A stretch of 64,000 bases of DNA from the NCBI RefSeq assembly GCF_019357495.1, contig NZ_CP079110.1:682001-746000 (forward strand), given 5' to 3'. Source of the DNA: Nosocomiicoccus ampullae (GTDB taxonomy: Bacteria; Bacillota; Bacilli; Staphylococcales; Salinicoccaceae). Each line of letters starts with the position of its first letter. Within the stretch, counting starts at the first letter, position 1. The position numbers and the translations under genes are program-made. Shown here in pieces: positions 1 to 11,615 of the stretch. Below the pieces are notes generated by a model, which saw only the letters and a list, made by a program, of their open reading frames with translations, had not been told where the DNA came from and did not search any database.

Positions 1-26
1 TTCAAATCATAACTATACTTTGACAT
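1..26 (-). CDS. transposase OrfA, N-terminal fragment (runs off the window)
   Basis: On the minus strand an ATG at 24-26 opens a frame reading MSKYSYDL before the window ends. IS3-family OrfA proteins commonly start this way, and the OrfA at 59212 begins MKYKKHSFEFKVKVV, with the same K-Y/H-S-aromatic pattern. The position just inside the IS left end and behind its hairpin fits. Only eight codons are visible, so the call rests mainly on context. Confidence 0.6.
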
Positions 27-72
27 ACGAATAACCCCCTAAATCCGTGTCCGGATTTAGGGGGTCAGTGCA
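1..72 (-). mobile_element. IS3-family (IS150-group-like) element, left end only, cut by window edge
   Basis: Read on the minus strand from position 72, the sequence begins TGCACTGACCCCCTAAATCC and continues GGACA. It aligns with the left end of the complete IS at 59158, sharing the TG tip, CTG, CCCCTAAA and GGACA blocks. A 14-bp perfect inverted repeat (34-47 with 52-65, 4-nt loop) follows the tip, just as a hairpin follows the tip of the other copy. An orfA-like reading frame then starts at 26 and leaves the window. The end lies only 5 bp beyond the stop codon of the flanking monooxygenase gene and points the same way. The rest of the element and any target duplication are outside the window. 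Confidence 0.75.
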
Positions 73-77
73 GACCC

Positions 78-1082
78 TTATTGCTTTTTATTATACTCCT
101 TAACAACATCTTCAAATAATTTATAGCTTTTTATAAATGCATCTGTGTCGTAAATCGCTGTAGCTGCGATAATTTCGTCTGCATTATACTCTTCTTGGAA
201 TTTTTCTAAATCTCTAAGTGCTTTTTCTTTATCGCCAAGAATTTGAACTGGGAATCTTGTTTGAATTATTTCTTTATGCTGCATTGACCATATATCATCC
301 ATATTTGTTACTGGGCGTTTCATCGGTCCACGGTGATTTGTAATCATACCAAAGACATTTTGATAATGACTCGTTACGACGTATTCAGCTTCTTCTTGTG
401 TATCTTGAACACAGACATTTAAGCATGCCATTTTATAAGGTTCTTTTAATTGTTCGCTCGGTTGGAAGTTTCGTTCGTATATTTCAAATGCCTCTTTCAT
501 CATCGCTGGTGCGAAGTGAGCTGCAAATGCATATGGTAATCCTAATTTAGCTGCAATGTGTGCAGAATCTGTAGAACTACCGAGTACATATAATGGCACA
601 TTTGTATTTAAACCAGGGTTTGCAATGACGTGCGCTTCTTTATCTGATAAAAAGAATTGTAACTCACGAATTTCATCTTCAAAGTTAAACATCCCTTGGT
701 GATTTCCTCTGCGAATTGCGTTTGCTGTTAATTGGTCAGTACCTGGTGCGCGTCCAAGACCAATATCTAAACGGTCACCAAATAATTCATACATCGTTCC
801 GAATTCTTCAGCAACAATATACGGCGTATGGTTAGGTAACATGACACCACCACTTCCAACGCGGATTCTATCAGTATGTTGTAATGTATATTGAATTAGT
901 AAACGTGTCGCACTTGAAGCGATTGATTTCATATTGTGGTGTTCACTGATCCAGTAGCGTTCATAAGTTGTGTGGTCGAGTTCTTCAGCTAAAAGACGCA
1001 TACGAGTAAACGCATCTTTAGAATCGTACCCTTCACGCACATAAACTAAGTTTAATACTGAAATTTTTAAATCTTTACTCAC
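78..1082 (-). CDS. LLM-class flavin-dependent oxidoreductase (MsnO8-type luciferase-like)
   Basis: The 334-residue product belongs to the bacterial-luciferase-like monooxygenase superfamily, TIM-barrel proteins that use reduced flavin. It is of the single-subunit MsnO8 type, whose substrate is generally unknown. Family blocks include RYWISEHHNM (42-51), VGSGGVMLPNHTP (75-87) and the strongly conserved RLDIGLGRAPGTD (104-116). Translation starts at a GTG behind a good AAGGAGAG site. The gene stands alone and is divergent from the cysteine desulfurase operon, so the neighbours give no hint of substrate. An IS end lies 5 bp behind the stop codon and may have replaced the native terminator. The family call is firm and the function open. 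Confidence 0.88.
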   Translation of the reverse strand: MSKDLKISVLNLVYVREGYDSKDAFTRMRLLAEELDHTTYERYWISEHHNMKSIASSATRLLIQYTLQHTDRIRVGSGGVMLPNHTPYIVAEEFGTMYELFGDRLDIGLGRAPGTDQLTANAIRRGNHQGMFNFEDEIRELQFFLSDKEAHVIANPGLNTNVPLYVLGSSTDSAHIAAKLGLPYAFAAHFAPAMMKEAFEIYERNFQPSEQLKEPYKMACLNVCVQDTQEEAEYVVTSHYQNVFGMITNHRGPMKRPVTNMDDIWSMQHKEIIQTRFPVQILGDKEKALRDLEKFQEEYNADEIIAATAIYDTDAFIKSYKLFEDVVKEYNKKQ

Positions 1083-1226
1083 TTTAATCTCTCCTTTTTT
1101 ATCTTCATCTAACTTACAAGAGATATGATTATTTTTCTAAAGAAACGACTTAGAGCACTCGACTATATTTATCGTTTTAAAAATGGTAAAATCTCTACTG
1201 AATCTAGTTTTTAAAGGAGAAGTGTC

Positions 1227-2339
1227 ATGAGTGTTTATTTAGATTATGCGGCAACAACACCAGTCGATAAAGATACTTTAAATGGAATGGTAAAACACGC
1301 GAATATTTACGGAAATCCTTCAAGTATTCATCGTGTTGGTAAAGAAGCAAAATCATTTTTAGAAAGTAGTCGTAGCAAGGTTGCGAAGATGATTGGTGCA
1401 AAACCCGAAGAAATTATATTTACGAGTGGTGCAACAGAATCTAATAACTTAGCAATTCGTGGAACACTCTCACATTTTAAATCAAATAGTAATATGATTA
1501 CGACAAATATTGAACATATGTCAATCATAGAAACAGCAGAATCATTAGCTAATGATGTAAAGTATCTATCAGTTGATCAGACAGGTCTAATCAGTTTGGT
1601 TGAATTAAATGAGTTGTTAGACGATAATACTTCTCTCGTGTCACTTCATTATGTAAATAACGAAGTTGGTTCAGTACAGCCAATTAAAGAAATAAAAGAT
1701 AAGTTACCAGAAGACGTACTACTTCACATCGACGCTGCACAAGCAGTCGGTCACGTTGACATTAATGTTGACAGATTAGGTGTTGATCTTATGAGTATGA
1801 GTGGCCATAAGTTATATGCACCTAAAGGTATCGGTGTGTTATACGTCAGAAAAGGGACGCATTTACACGCACAACTTGTCGGTGGTAAACAAGAGCGTGA
1901 GCGCCGCGCAGGCACTGAAAACTTACTCTATAGTTATGCAATCAGTGAAGCAATTAAAAATGCGGTAGAGTCGTTAGATGAAAGAAATACGGTTATTTCA
2001 TCTCGTAAAAAAATGTTAATCGACGGCTTAAAAGAAGCGGGTATTGAGTTTGAAGTTAATGGTGACTTAGATAATCAGTCTCCGCACATTTTAAACATTT
2101 ACGTACCATTTTCTGAAACAGAATTTTTACTTACAGCGCTCGATCTAGAAGGTATTTACATTTCAGGCGGTAGTGCATGTAACGCTGGAACAGTGACACC
2201 CTCACATGTCATTACTGAAATGTATAACGAAAACCGAGCGGCACATTCACTTAGAATAAGCTTTAGTCATTTAACGACTGAAGATGATATTACAAAAACA
2301 ATTGAGGCATTTAAAAAATTATATGAACGATTAAAATAA
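1227..2339 (+). CDS. iscS: cysteine desulfurase (IscS/NifS family)
   Basis: This PLP enzyme (370 residues) takes sulfur from cysteine and leaves alanine, holding a persulfide for transfer. The PLP lysine is K195 in SGHKLYAPKG, and the persulfide cysteine is C318 in GGSACNAG. The N-terminal LDYAATTPVD and GATESNN are standard. The start ATG follows AAAGGAGA. mnmA begins 15 bp later, and this pairing (YrvO-MnmA in Bacillus) indicates a dedicated sulfur donor for tRNA 2-thiouridine rather than a suf-type cluster enzyme. That role is inferred from context. The divergent 144-bp region upstream should hold its promoter, but I see no convincing -35 box. Confidence 0.92.
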   Translation: MSVYLDYAATTPVDKDTLNGMVKHANIYGNPSSIHRVGKEAKSFLESSRSKVAKMIGAKPEEIIFTSGATESNNLAIRGTLSHFKSNSNMITTNIEHMSIIETAESLANDVKYLSVDQTGLISLVELNELLDDNTSLVSLHYVNNEVGSVQPIKEIKDKLPEDVLLHIDAAQAVGHVDINVDRLGVDLMSMSGHKLYAPKGIGVLYVRKGTHLHAQLVGGKQERERRAGTENLLYSYAISEAIKNAVESLDERNTVISSRKKMLIDGLKEAGIEFEVNGDLDNQSPHILNIYVPFSETEFLLTALDLEGIYISGGSACNAGTVTPSHVITEMYNENRAAHSLRISFSHLTTEDDITKTIEAFKKLYERLK

Positions 2340-4102
<1,763 letters not shown>

Positions 4103-4104
4103 AT

Positions 4105-6474
4105 ATGACACAAATGACGTTAGAAGATGATTTATTCATCAATGGAACAGTTGAAAAAATAATATTTCATAATAGTGATAATCACTTCTACGTCATTGTT
4201 GTTAAAATCGACGAGACGAACACAGAGTTAAGTGACGAAGCGGTTATTACTGGGAACTTTCACCAGATCGATAAGGGTGAGACTTATCAGTTTACTGGAG
4301 AAATTGTCGAACACGTAAGATACGGTAAACAGTTTAAAGCAATTAGTGCAAAAAAGAATATTCCAAAAACAAAAGACGGTATTATTAAGTACTTATCTGG
4401 TGAAAAATTTAAAGGAATTGGTCAAAAGACCGCCCAACTTATCGCTCATACACTCGGTGACAATACGCTAGATTTAATTATTGAAAATAAGTCCAACTTA
4501 GACAAGGTTAAAGGACTATCTGAAGATAAAAAGAACATCGTCTACCGAACAGTTGTTCAAAATGAATCGACTGCACGTGCAGATCTTATAATGATTGAGC
4601 TTCAAATTGATGCGTCAAAGCGTGCCAAAATTCTTGATACGTATAAAAATGAAACGCTCCATATACTAGAAAATAATCCGTATAAACTTGTTGAAGATAT
4701 CTTTGGCATTGGTTTTAAAAAAGCAGATGAAATTGCGTTAAAAGCAGGTATTGATATCCATTCAAACGAACGTTTATATGCGGGAATTAAATATGCGATT
4801 GACACAGAACTTAATGAGTTTGGGCATACGTATGTCGAGTTAGAACAATTAATTGAAGTTTCTCTTATTTTACTTAACGGTAAAGGGGATATATTTACAC
4901 GTGATGATATTTTAAAAAGTGTCAATTTACTTGCTGAAGAAGACGAGCTAGTCATTCGTAATAACAAAATTACTTTGAAAAAGTTTTTTATTAGCGAAAG
5001 AAAGTCAGCTGAAAAAATACATTCATTGAGTCAAATTAAAGTGCACACACCAAGTGATGAACGTATAAATGCAGTTATAAGACAAGTCGAACATTCATTA
5101 GAAATTAAATTTAACGAAGAACAAAAAGAAGCAATCATTCGCGCGGTGACAAGTCCAATTTCTGTAATTACTGGTGGTCCAGGTACTGGTAAAACAACAA
5201 TTGTTTCTGGAATTATTGAAGTGTATAGAAAGCTTCATAATATCGAAAGGTTTATCGATTATGAAGGTGATGACTACCCGATTCAACTCGCAGCCCCGAC
5301 GGGTCGTGCTGCAAAGCGTATGAAAGACGCAGCAGGTATAGAAGCTTCGACGATCCATAGAATTATTGGCTATGGTAGAGATACTGAAGAAGATGAAATA
5401 CTTGATAATATCATCGATGCAGATTTAATTATTATTGACGAGATGTCGATGGTCGATACGTGGCTCTTTTATCAGCTAATTAAAAATGTGTTACCTGAAA
5501 CCCAAGTTGTTTTTGTCGGAGATGACGCTCAGCTTCCGTCAGTAGGACCAGGTACAGTGTTTAAAGATTTAATTGAATCAAGTACAGTTCCTGTTACTAT
5601 ATTAAAAAAGATTTATAGACAGATGGAGTCATCCTCGATTATTAAACTTGCATATCAAATTAATAACAATCTTCCTGTAAATATATTAGAACGTTTCCCA
5701 GACCGAACATTTTTTAAAACAAATGCAAGTGGTATTATCGACGTCGTTGATATTGTTGTAAAAGGTGCAGTAAAAAAGGGTTATGATATGCGTGACGTAC
5801 AAGTTCTCGCTCCGATTTATAAAGGACCTGCTGGAATTGACCAGTTAAATAAAGTGATTCAAAAAGTATTAAATCCAAGTAGTGATGATAAAAAAGAAAT
5901 CGAATTTGGAGATAAGATTTTTAGAGAAAATGATAAAGTGATTCAACTAGAAAATAGACGTGAAGATAATGTTTTTAACGGTGACAGTGGAATTATTACT
6001 GAAATTACGTATAACGATGAGAGTCCAGGCGAAAAAGAATCGATAACCGTCGACTTTTTAGGAAACGAAATTGTCTATGAAAGAAAAGATTATACGGAAT
6101 TATCACATGCATATTGTACAAGCATACATAAAGCCCAAGGCAGTGAGTATCGAATTGTTATCATGCCAATCGTTAGACAGTATTATCACATGCTCCAAAA
6201 AAATATTATCTATACAGGAATCACTCGCGCAAAAGAATCTCTCGTATTATGCGGAGAAGAGGACTCATTTATAGAAGCGATTCATCGTGAAGGTATCGAA
6301 AGAAAAACACTGTTATCCGAGTATTTAACAGAAATATTTAATGGCGACACGAAAGCACACGTTAAACTTAGTAATAGTGAAGAGAATTATATGTTAACGA
6401 TGGATTTAGTGTTAAATAAAAACATCGATCCGATGATTAATATGGAAGGTATTTCACCATTTGATTTTAATTGA
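4105..6474 (+). CDS. recD2: RecD2-type ATP-dependent DNA helicase
   Basis: This is an SF1B 5'-3' helicase of the RecD2 class, which acts without RecBC and contributes to DNA repair and fork maintenance. The N-terminal part (about 1-330) is the OB and helix-hairpin-helix region typical of RecD2. Walker A is GGPGTGKTT (357-365), Walker B is IIIDEMS (442-448, D445-E446), and HKAQGSEY (675-682) is the conserved C-terminal helicase motif. The 789-residue length is normal. The TGA stop lies inside the -35 box of the alaS promoter. Confidence 0.95.
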   Translation: MTQMTLEDDLFINGTVEKIIFHNSDNHFYVIVVKIDETNTELSDEAVITGNFHQIDKGETYQFTGEIVEHVRYGKQFKAISAKKNIPKTKDGIIKYLSGEKFKGIGQKTAQLIAHTLGDNTLDLIIENKSNLDKVKGLSEDKKNIVYRTVVQNESTARADLIMIELQIDASKRAKILDTYKNETLHILENNPYKLVEDIFGIGFKKADEIALKAGIDIHSNERLYAGIKYAIDTELNEFGHTYVELEQLIEVSLILLNGKGDIFTRDDILKSVNLLAEEDELVIRNNKITLKKFFISERKSAEKIHSLSQIKVHTPSDERINAVIRQVEHSLEIKFNEEQKEAIIRAVTSPISVITGGPGTGKTTIVSGIIEVYRKLHNIERFIDYEGDDYPIQLAAPTGRAAKRMKDAAGIEASTIHRIIGYGRDTEEDEILDNIIDADLIIIDEMSMVDTWLFYQLIKNVLPETQVVFVGDDAQLPSVGPGTVFKDLIESSTVPVTILKKIYRQMESSSIIKLAYQINNNLPVNILERFPDRTFFKTNASGIIDVVDIVVKGAVKKGYDMRDVQVLAPIYKGPAGIDQLNKVIQKVLNPSSDDKKEIEFGDKIFRENDKVIQLENRREDNVFNGDSGIITEITYNDESPGEKESITVDFLGNEIVYERKDYTELSHAYCTSIHKAQGSEYRIVIMPIVRQYYHMLQKNIIYTGITRAKESLVLCGEEDSFIEAIHREGIERKTLLSEYLTEIFNGDTKAHVKLSNSEENYMLTMDLVLNKNIDPMINMEGISPFDFN

Positions 6475-6499
6475 CTTTAAAGCGTACGCTTCATATAAT
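6471..6499 (+). promoter_or_regulatory. sigma-A promoter of alaS
   Basis: The -35 box TTGACT (6471-6476) and the perfect -10 box TATAAT (6494-6499) are separated by 17 bp. The -35 box contains the recD2 stop codon (6472-6474), so the two genes are packed without any gap. The start of transcription should be near 6506, just upstream of the T-box leader. Confidence 0.85.
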
Positions 6500-6505
6500 T
6501 ATACT

Positions 6506-6683
6506 GAACAAATAATAAAATGAAGTTGATGACATGACAGAAACATTGCGGTAGATGAGAGCAATGCATCGACAAAAATGTGCATAAATTTTAATAAATT
6601 TAAAGTGATGAATAACATTCATAACATGGGTGGTACCGCGGATAGAATTCGCCCCTTTTTATAAGGGTGAATTCTATTTTTTA
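6506..6683 (+). promoter_or_regulatory. T-box riboswitch controlling alaS
   Basis: The leader has the T-box core GGGTGGTACCGCGG (6628-6641), which pairs with the uncharged tRNA acceptor end. It is followed by a terminator (arms about 6642-6657 and 6663-6677, then a T-run). A short hairpin (ATTGC...GCAAT, 6545-6565) carries a loop like the apical part of Stem I. A GCA alanine codon at 6582-6584 is the best specifier candidate by analogy with the glyQS leader. The distance from transcription start to specifier is only about 77 nt, so Stem I looks short. Low charged tRNA-Ala should allow read-through into alaS. Confidence 0.85.
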
Positions 6684-6700
6684 TTTTAGGAGGAATATTA

Positions 6701-9328
6701 ATGAAAAAAGTATCGACAAACGAACTGCGTCAAATGTTTTTAGATTTTTTTAAATCTAAAGGACATAGTATCGAACCAAGTAGAAGTTTAATCCCTGTAA
6801 ATGACGACACACTATTATGGATTAACTCAGGAGTGGCGACATTAAAGAAATATTTTGACGGAACAGAAAACCCAGACAATCCAAGAATTGCGAACGCACA
6901 AAAATCAATCCGTACAAACGATATTGAAAACGTCGGATTTACAGCAAGACACCATACGTTTTTTGAGATGCTCGGCAACTTTTCAATCGGTGACTATTTT
7001 AAAGAAGAAGCGATTGAATTTGCATGGGAATTTTTAACGAGTGAGAAATGGTTAAATTTTGAAGAGGAAAAACTGTATGTCACAATTCACCCTGAAGATG
7101 ATGAATCTTATCATATTTGGAAAGATGATATTGGTATTGAAGAAAATCGTATTATTCGTATAGAAGGAAACTTCTGGGATATCGGAGAAGGGCCATGTGG
7201 TCCAAACACTGAGATTTTCTACGATAGAGGTGAATCCTATGAGGGTGATACACCACGTGAAGAAATGTATCCAGGCGGAGAAAATGAGCGCTATTTAGAA
7301 ATTTGGAATTTAGTATTCTCTGAATTTAACCATAACAGTGATCATACCTACACACCACTTCCTAAACAAAATATTGATACTGGTTTAGGGCTTGAAAGAT
7401 TATCAAGTGTGATTCAAGACGTACCAACAAACTTTGATACAGATGTTTTCATCCCAATTATTGAAGAAGTTGAGAAAAAATCTAACAAGAAATACCGTGA
7501 TAATGACAAAGATGACGTAGCATTTAAAGTGATCAGTGACCATATTCGTACAGTTGCTTTTGCAATTGGTGACGGTGCACTTCCAGGTAACGAGGGTAGA
7601 GGTTATGTGTTAAGACGTCTCATCCGCCGTGCAACGCGTTATGTTAAAGAACTCGGTATTAATGGCACTTTCCTTTACACGTTAGTTGACGTCGTTAATG
7701 ACGTTATGAACGAATTCTATAAAGAAATCGATGAAAACAAAGACTTTATTAAAAAAGTAATCGAACAAGAAGAAGCGAGATTCCTTCAAACGTTAGATGA
7801 GGGACTTGAAATCTATAAGAATGTTAAAGAAAAAGCTTTAAAAGAAGACAAAGTCATTAGTGGTAAAGATGCATTTAAATTATATGACACATTCGGATTC
7901 CCTGTAGAGATGACGACTGAATATGCTGAAGAAGATGGGCTTACTGTAGATCTTGAAGGATTTAAAGATGAAATGGAACTTCAAAGAGAACGTGCACGTG
8001 CAGCACGTAAATCATCAGATTCTATGAATGTTCAATCCGAAACGTATCAAAAGTTAACGAAAGATAGCATTTTTACTGGTTATAATAGCTTAAAAGAAAA
8101 TTCTAAACTACTCTATATCGTTAACAATGAAGAAACACTCGATAGTTATGATGGCACTGATTATGTCGATGTCATTTTCGATAAAACACCATTTTATGCT
8201 GTAAGTGGTGGTCAAGTTGCAGATAAAGGAATTATCTATAATGATCACGGTAAAATGGAAGTGACAAATGTCTATAAAGGACCGAACGGCCAAAATATTC
8301 ATACAGTAAAAGTGTTAGAAGGTGTCATTCAAATTGATGAAGATTACACATTAGAAGTAAATCGAGAGAGCCGTTTATTTATCATTAAAAACCATACGGC
8401 AACTCACTTACTGCACCAAGCACTTAAAGATGTTGTTGGAAGTCATGCAAACCAGGCAGGATCTCTTGTTGAAAAAGAACGATTACGTTTTGACTTTACA
8501 CATTTAGAAGGTTTAAAAGAGGATGAAATTAAAGAAATAGAGCGTATCGTAAATAAAAAGATATTTGAATCACTTCAAGTAGTGATTGAAGAAATGCCAA
8601 TCGAGGATGCGAAACGTAAAGGTGCAATGGCATTATTCGGTGAAAAATATGGAGATGTAGTAAGAGTTGTAGATATAGATGAATACTCAGTTGAATTATG
8701 TGGGGGTATCCACGTTAAAAATACAGCTGAAATTGGTCTATTTAAAATTGTTTCTGAAAGTGGAATTGGTGCAGGTGTAAGACGTATTGAAGCAGTTACA
8801 TCAAAATATGCAGTGAAATATTATGAAGAAAAAAATGAAACTGTTGAATCTGTAAACTATCTTGTTAAAGCAAAAGCGGACAATACAGTTTCTAAAGTTG
8901 AGAATTTAATTGAAGAGAAAAAACAACTTGAAAAAGAAGTAAAATCTCTAAAAGCAGAACTTCAACAAGATGCATTATCTGATTTAAGTGATGATACGTT
9001 CAAAATAAATGACTTTAATTTAATCGCAACTGAAGTAAAAGTAGATAGTGTTAAAGAATTAAGAGAGACAATGGATATAGTTAAATCTAAAAATCAAGAA
9101 AGTATTATCGCACTTATCTCTAATATTGATGACAAAGTATCGATGATTGTCACAGTACCGAAAGCACAAACAAAAATTGTAAAAGCTGGAGATATAATCA
9201 AGAAAATGGCTGAAGCGGTCGATGGTAAAGGTGGTGGACGTCCAGATATGGCTCAAGGTGGCGGTACAGATGTTAAAAATATGTCTGAAGCGTTACAGTT
9301 TGTTAAGGATTATCTTAATAGTTTTTAA
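6701..9328 (+). CDS. alaS: alanyl-tRNA synthetase
   Basis: This class II synthetase charges tRNA-Ala and hydrolyses mis-made Ser- and Gly-tRNA. The catalytic domain starts with [19 protein letters not shown] in the first 100 residues. The editing domain has its zinc ligands H565 and H569 (HTATHLLH), and C667 and H671 (CGGIH). The C-terminal glycine-rich oligomerisation segment ([14 protein letters not shown]) is complete. At 875 residues it is full length. AGGAGG sits at 6688-6693. Expression is controlled by the T-box leader upstream. Confidence 0.98.
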   Translation: MKKVSTNELRQMFLDFFKSKGHSIEPSRSLIPVNDDTLLWINSGVATLKKYFDGTENPDNPRIANAQKSIRTNDIENVGFTARHHTFFEMLGNFSIGDYFKEEAIEFAWEFLTSEKWLNFEEEKLYVTIHPEDDESYHIWKDDIGIEENRIIRIEGNFWDIGEGPCGPNTEIFYDRGESYEGDTPREEMYPGGENERYLEIWNLVFSEFNHNSDHTYTPLPKQNIDTGLGLERLSSVIQDVPTNFDTDVFIPIIEEVEKKSNKKYRDNDKDDVAFKVISDHIRTVAFAIGDGALPGNEGRGYVLRRLIRRATRYVKELGINGTFLYTLVDVVNDVMNEFYKEIDENKDFIKKVIEQEEARFLQTLDEGLEIYKNVKEKALKEDKVISGKDAFKLYDTFGFPVEMTTEYAEEDGLTVDLEGFKDEMELQRERARAARKSSDSMNVQSETYQKLTKDSIFTGYNSLKENSKLLYIVNNEETLDSYDGTDYVDVIFDKTPFYAVSGGQVADKGIIYNDHGKMEVTNVYKGPNGQNIHTVKVLEGVIQIDEDYTLEVNRESRLFIIKNHTATHLLHQALKDVVGSHANQAGSLVEKERLRFDFTHLEGLKEDEIKEIERIVNKKIFESLQVVIEEMPIEDAKRKGAMALFGEKYGDVVRVVDIDEYSVELCGGIHVKNTAEIGLFKIVSESGIGAGVRRIEAVTSKYAVKYYEEKNETVESVNYLVKAKADNTVSKVENLIEEKKQLEKEVKSLKAELQQDALSDLSDDTFKINDFNLIATEVKVDSVKELRETMDIVKSKNQESIIALISNIDDKVSMIVTVPKAQTKIVKAGDIIKKMAEAVDGKGGGRPDMAQGGGTDVKNMSEALQFVKDYLNSF

Positions 9329-9341
9329 TAATTTAAAAGTT

Positions 9342-9350
9342 TGTTATAAT
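9342..9350 (+). promoter_or_regulatory. extended -10 promoter before ireB
   Basis: TGT directly before a perfect TATAAT (9345-9350) makes an extended -10 element in the 59-bp gap between alaS and ireB. No recognisable -35 box is present, which extended -10 promoters tolerate. It would give a leader of about 30 nt. Confidence 0.5.
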
Positions 9351-9387
9351 GTTTCTATCTAACCTAAGTAGTCGAGGAGTGTTATAC

Positions 9388-9651
9388 ATGGATAACTTAA
9401 ATAAGACAATGAAGTTTAATATTGAAGACGCAACGAATGAAAATGTTAAAAACGTACTTTCAAATGTATACAAAACACTTGAAGAACGCGGCTACAATCC
9501 TGTAAACCAAATTGTAGGATACCTACAAAGTGGGGATCCGGCATTTATTCCGCGCCATAATGAAGCGAGAAATCAAATTCGTCACATTGAACGTGATGAG
9601 ATTATGGAAGTTCTTGTGAAAAGTTACGTGACACGTGAACTCAATGAATAA
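9388..9651 (+). CDS. ireB: IreB family regulatory protein (UPF0297, YrzL)
   Basis: This 87-residue soluble protein ([11 protein letters not shown]... through [14 protein letters not shown] to the end) is highly conserved in Bacillota. In Enterococcus, IreB is a substrate of the PASTA kinase IreK and affects cephalosporin resistance. The start chosen is the ATG at 9388 behind GAGGAGT. An upstream in-frame ATG at 9349 overlaps the likely promoter and lacks a binding site. ruvX overlaps its end, and the ireB-ruvX-DUF1292 trio is conserved across the phylum. Confidence 0.92.
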   Translation: MDNLNKTMKFNIEDATNENVKNVLSNVYKTLEERGYNPVNQIVGYLQSGDPAFIPRHNEARNQIRHIERDEIMEVLVKSYVTRELNE

Positions 9652-10066
9652 GACACTTGGACTTGATGTAGGTACTAAAACAATTGGCGTTGCAATAAGT
9701 GATAGCCTTGGTTGGACAGCTCAAGGACTAACAACTCTTAAAATTAATTCTGAAAAAGATGATTTTAAAATTGAGGAATTAGTAAAAATTATAGAAAAAG
9801 AGAATGTATCTACGGTTGTCGTTGGTTTACCAAAACATATGAATAATTCAGTTGGTGAAAGTGGAGAACGTTCAATTTATTTTTCAGAGAAATTAAAAGA
9901 AAGATTTCCTTCAATTAAAATTGAATTATGGGATGAGCGTTTAAGCACGATGGCAGCTGAAAGAACATTGTTAGAAGCTGATTTATCTAGAAAGAAAAGA
10001 AGTAAAGTAATCGATAAAATGGCAGCTGTGTTTATTTTGCAGGGCTATCTAGATCGGTTTAATTAA
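9644..10066 (+). CDS. ruvX: Holliday junction resolvase-like nuclease RuvX (YqgF/YrrK)
   Basis: The 140-residue protein has the RNase H-like fold of YqgF. It carries [16 protein letters not shown] at the N-terminus with catalytic D8, the central [16 protein letters not shown], and the C-terminal WDERLST and [14 protein letters not shown]. The family is linked to pre-16S rRNA 5' end maturation and was earlier proposed to resolve Holliday junctions. I chose the ATG at 9644, overlapping ireB by eight bases, because the family motif starts right after it. A GTG at 9635 is also in frame. Confidence 0.93.
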   Translation: MNKTLGLDVGTKTIGVAISDSLGWTAQGLTTLKINSEKDDFKIEELVKIIEKENVSTVVVGLPKHMNNSVGESGERSIYFSEKLKERFPSIKIELWDERLSTMAAERTLLEADLSRKKRSKVIDKMAAVFILQGYLDRFN

Positions 10067-10078
10067 AGGAGAATTTTG

Positions 10079-10387
10079 ATGTCAGAAGAATTTGAATTAA
10101 ATCAAGAAGAAGAATTATTAACACTCTTCGATGAAGAAGGTAATGAAACACTCTACAGAAAATTATTAGAGTTTGAACACCCAGGGTTCAATAAGCACTA
10201 CGTTATTTTAGCTGAGGAAAGTAATTTCAACTCAGATGACGACGAAGAGCAAATTGATTTAATCCCAATGATTGTTGAAGAACTTGAAGATGAGGAAAAC
10301 ATGAAGTTCTCACCAGTTACTTCAGATGAAGAATGGGATATGATTGAAGAAATAGTAAACACAAACTTTGATGAAGTTGAAGAATAA
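10079..10387 (+). CDS. DUF1292 family protein (YrzB-like)
   Basis: This strongly acidic protein of 102 residues belongs to the DUF1292 family that always follows ruvX in Bacillota. The pattern [19 protein letters not shown], then YVILAEES, is diagnostic. The function is unknown. The ATG at 10079 is spaced seven bases from AAGGAG, whereas the in-frame TTG just before it is too close. A strong terminator follows, closing the ireB-ruvX-DUF1292 unit. Confidence 0.9.
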   Translation: MSEEFELNQEEELLTLFDEEGNETLYRKLLEFEHPGFNKHYVILAEESNFNSDDDEEQIDLIPMIVEELEDEENMKFSPVTSDEEWDMIEEIVNTNFDEVEE

Positions 10388-10394
10388 TTGAAAG

Positions 10395-10427
10395 ATTGCT
10401 TCCGGTATTGCCGGAAGCAATTTTTTG
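10395..10427 (+). terminator. rho-independent terminator after the DUF1292 gene
   Basis: The 11-bp stem ATTGCTTCCGG/CCGGAAGCAAT (10395-10405 and 10411-10421) has a 5-nt loop and is followed by a T-run. It ends the ireB operon just before mltG. Confidence 0.92.
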
Positions 10428-10443
10428 AAAATAAGGAGAAATT

Positions 10444-11568
10444 ATGCCAAATAATGATGATTTAAAGTTCTCTAAAAACGTTTCAAGCTACATTTCGGTA
10501 TTTATCGTACTTATTATTGTACTACTTATAATCATTGGTACACTTTTTAGTGTGTTTTACATTAAGCAAGGTATGAAACCTCTAGACGAAGATTCATCGA
10601 AAGTTGTACAAGTAGAGGTTCCAACAGGTGCATCTTCAAGTGACGTGAGTCAATTGTTAGAAGATGAGGGGATTATTAAAAATAGCACGCTATTCCAGCT
10701 GTATTTACGTTTAAATAGTATTTCAGAATACCAAGCGGGACAATTTGAGTTATCACCTTCTATGGATTATGAAACAATCTCAAAAACACTTGAAACAGGT
10801 GTTTTATATGAAGAAGTGTTTTATAAATTAACAGTGCCTGAAGGGTATACTGTCGATGAAATTGGCGATTTACTTGAAGAGGTACTCCCTGTCAATAAAG
10901 ATGATTTTATTGAACTTGTTCAAGATGAAGAATATTTAAAAGAGTTACAAGAGGATTATCCAGATATGTTATCAGATGAAATATTTGCTGATGATATTAA
11001 GTATCCGTTAGAAGGTTATTTATATCCAGCAACATATGATATTACAAAAGAGCAACCAGACTTAAATGAAATTGTTCGTCAAATGTTAGATGCAACGAGA
11101 GCAAATTCGTTTAGCTTATATAACTCTGGCGATTATACGGCAACGATTGAAGATGAAGAAAAAGAATTTTCATTCCACGAGTTTTTAACATTTGCCTCAT
11201 TAGTTGAAAAAGAAGCAACAAGTCTTGCAGACCGTGCGAAAATTACGAGCGTCTTTTTAAATCGTCTCGCTGAAAATCCTTCAATGCCACTGCAGACAGA
11301 TCCGACAGTTTTATATGCTAAAGGAATTCATAAAGACGTCGTTTTATATGAAGATTTAGAAGTGGAAGATCCATTTAATACGTATATTCATAAAGGATTA
11401 ACACCTGGTCCAATCGCGTCACCTGGTCCTGAATCAGTACAAAGTATCTTAAACCCAGCAAATACAGATTACTTCTATTTCTTAGCAGATAAAGACGGTA
11501 AGAACCACTTTGCTGAAACGTATGAAGAACATCAAAAAAACAGAGAAAAGTATATAGAAAGTGACTGA
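10444..11568 (+). CDS. mltG: endolytic murein transglycosylase MltG
   Basis: MltG cleaves nascent glycan strands at the membrane and is thought to set their length. The 374-residue protein has one N-terminal transmembrane helix (about 16-38), an extracellular LysM-like part, and a YceG catalytic domain. The catalytic glutamate is E255 in ASLVEKEA, and LQTDPTVLYA and LTPGPIASPG are family hallmarks. The ATG follows AAGGAG. The gene lies between two terminators and appears to be transcribed alone. Confidence 0.95.
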   Translation: MPNNDDLKFSKNVSSYISVFIVLIIVLLIIIGTLFSVFYIKQGMKPLDEDSSKVVQVEVPTGASSSDVSQLLEDEGIIKNSTLFQLYLRLNSISEYQAGQFELSPSMDYETISKTLETGVLYEEVFYKLTVPEGYTVDEIGDLLEEVLPVNKDDFIELVQDEEYLKELQEDYPDMLSDEIFADDIKYPLEGYLYPATYDITKEQPDLNEIVRQMLDATRANSFSLYNSGDYTATIEDEEKEFSFHEFLTFASLVEKEATSLADRAKITSVFLNRLAENPSMPLQTDPTVLYAKGIHKDVVLYEDLEVEDPFNTYIHKGLTPGPIASPGPESVQSILNPANTDYFYFLADKDGKNHFAETYEEHQKNREKYIESD

Positions 11569-11615
11569 TTTCGCTTTCATTTATTAAAGGTTTATGTTAG
11601 TATCTAACTATTATC

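Noticed and set aside
34-65. Hairpin taken as a plain terminator of the monooxygenase gene
   Set aside because: It has no T-run on either strand and lies inside a sequence that matches an IS150-like left end followed by an orfA start, so it is treated as part of the IS.
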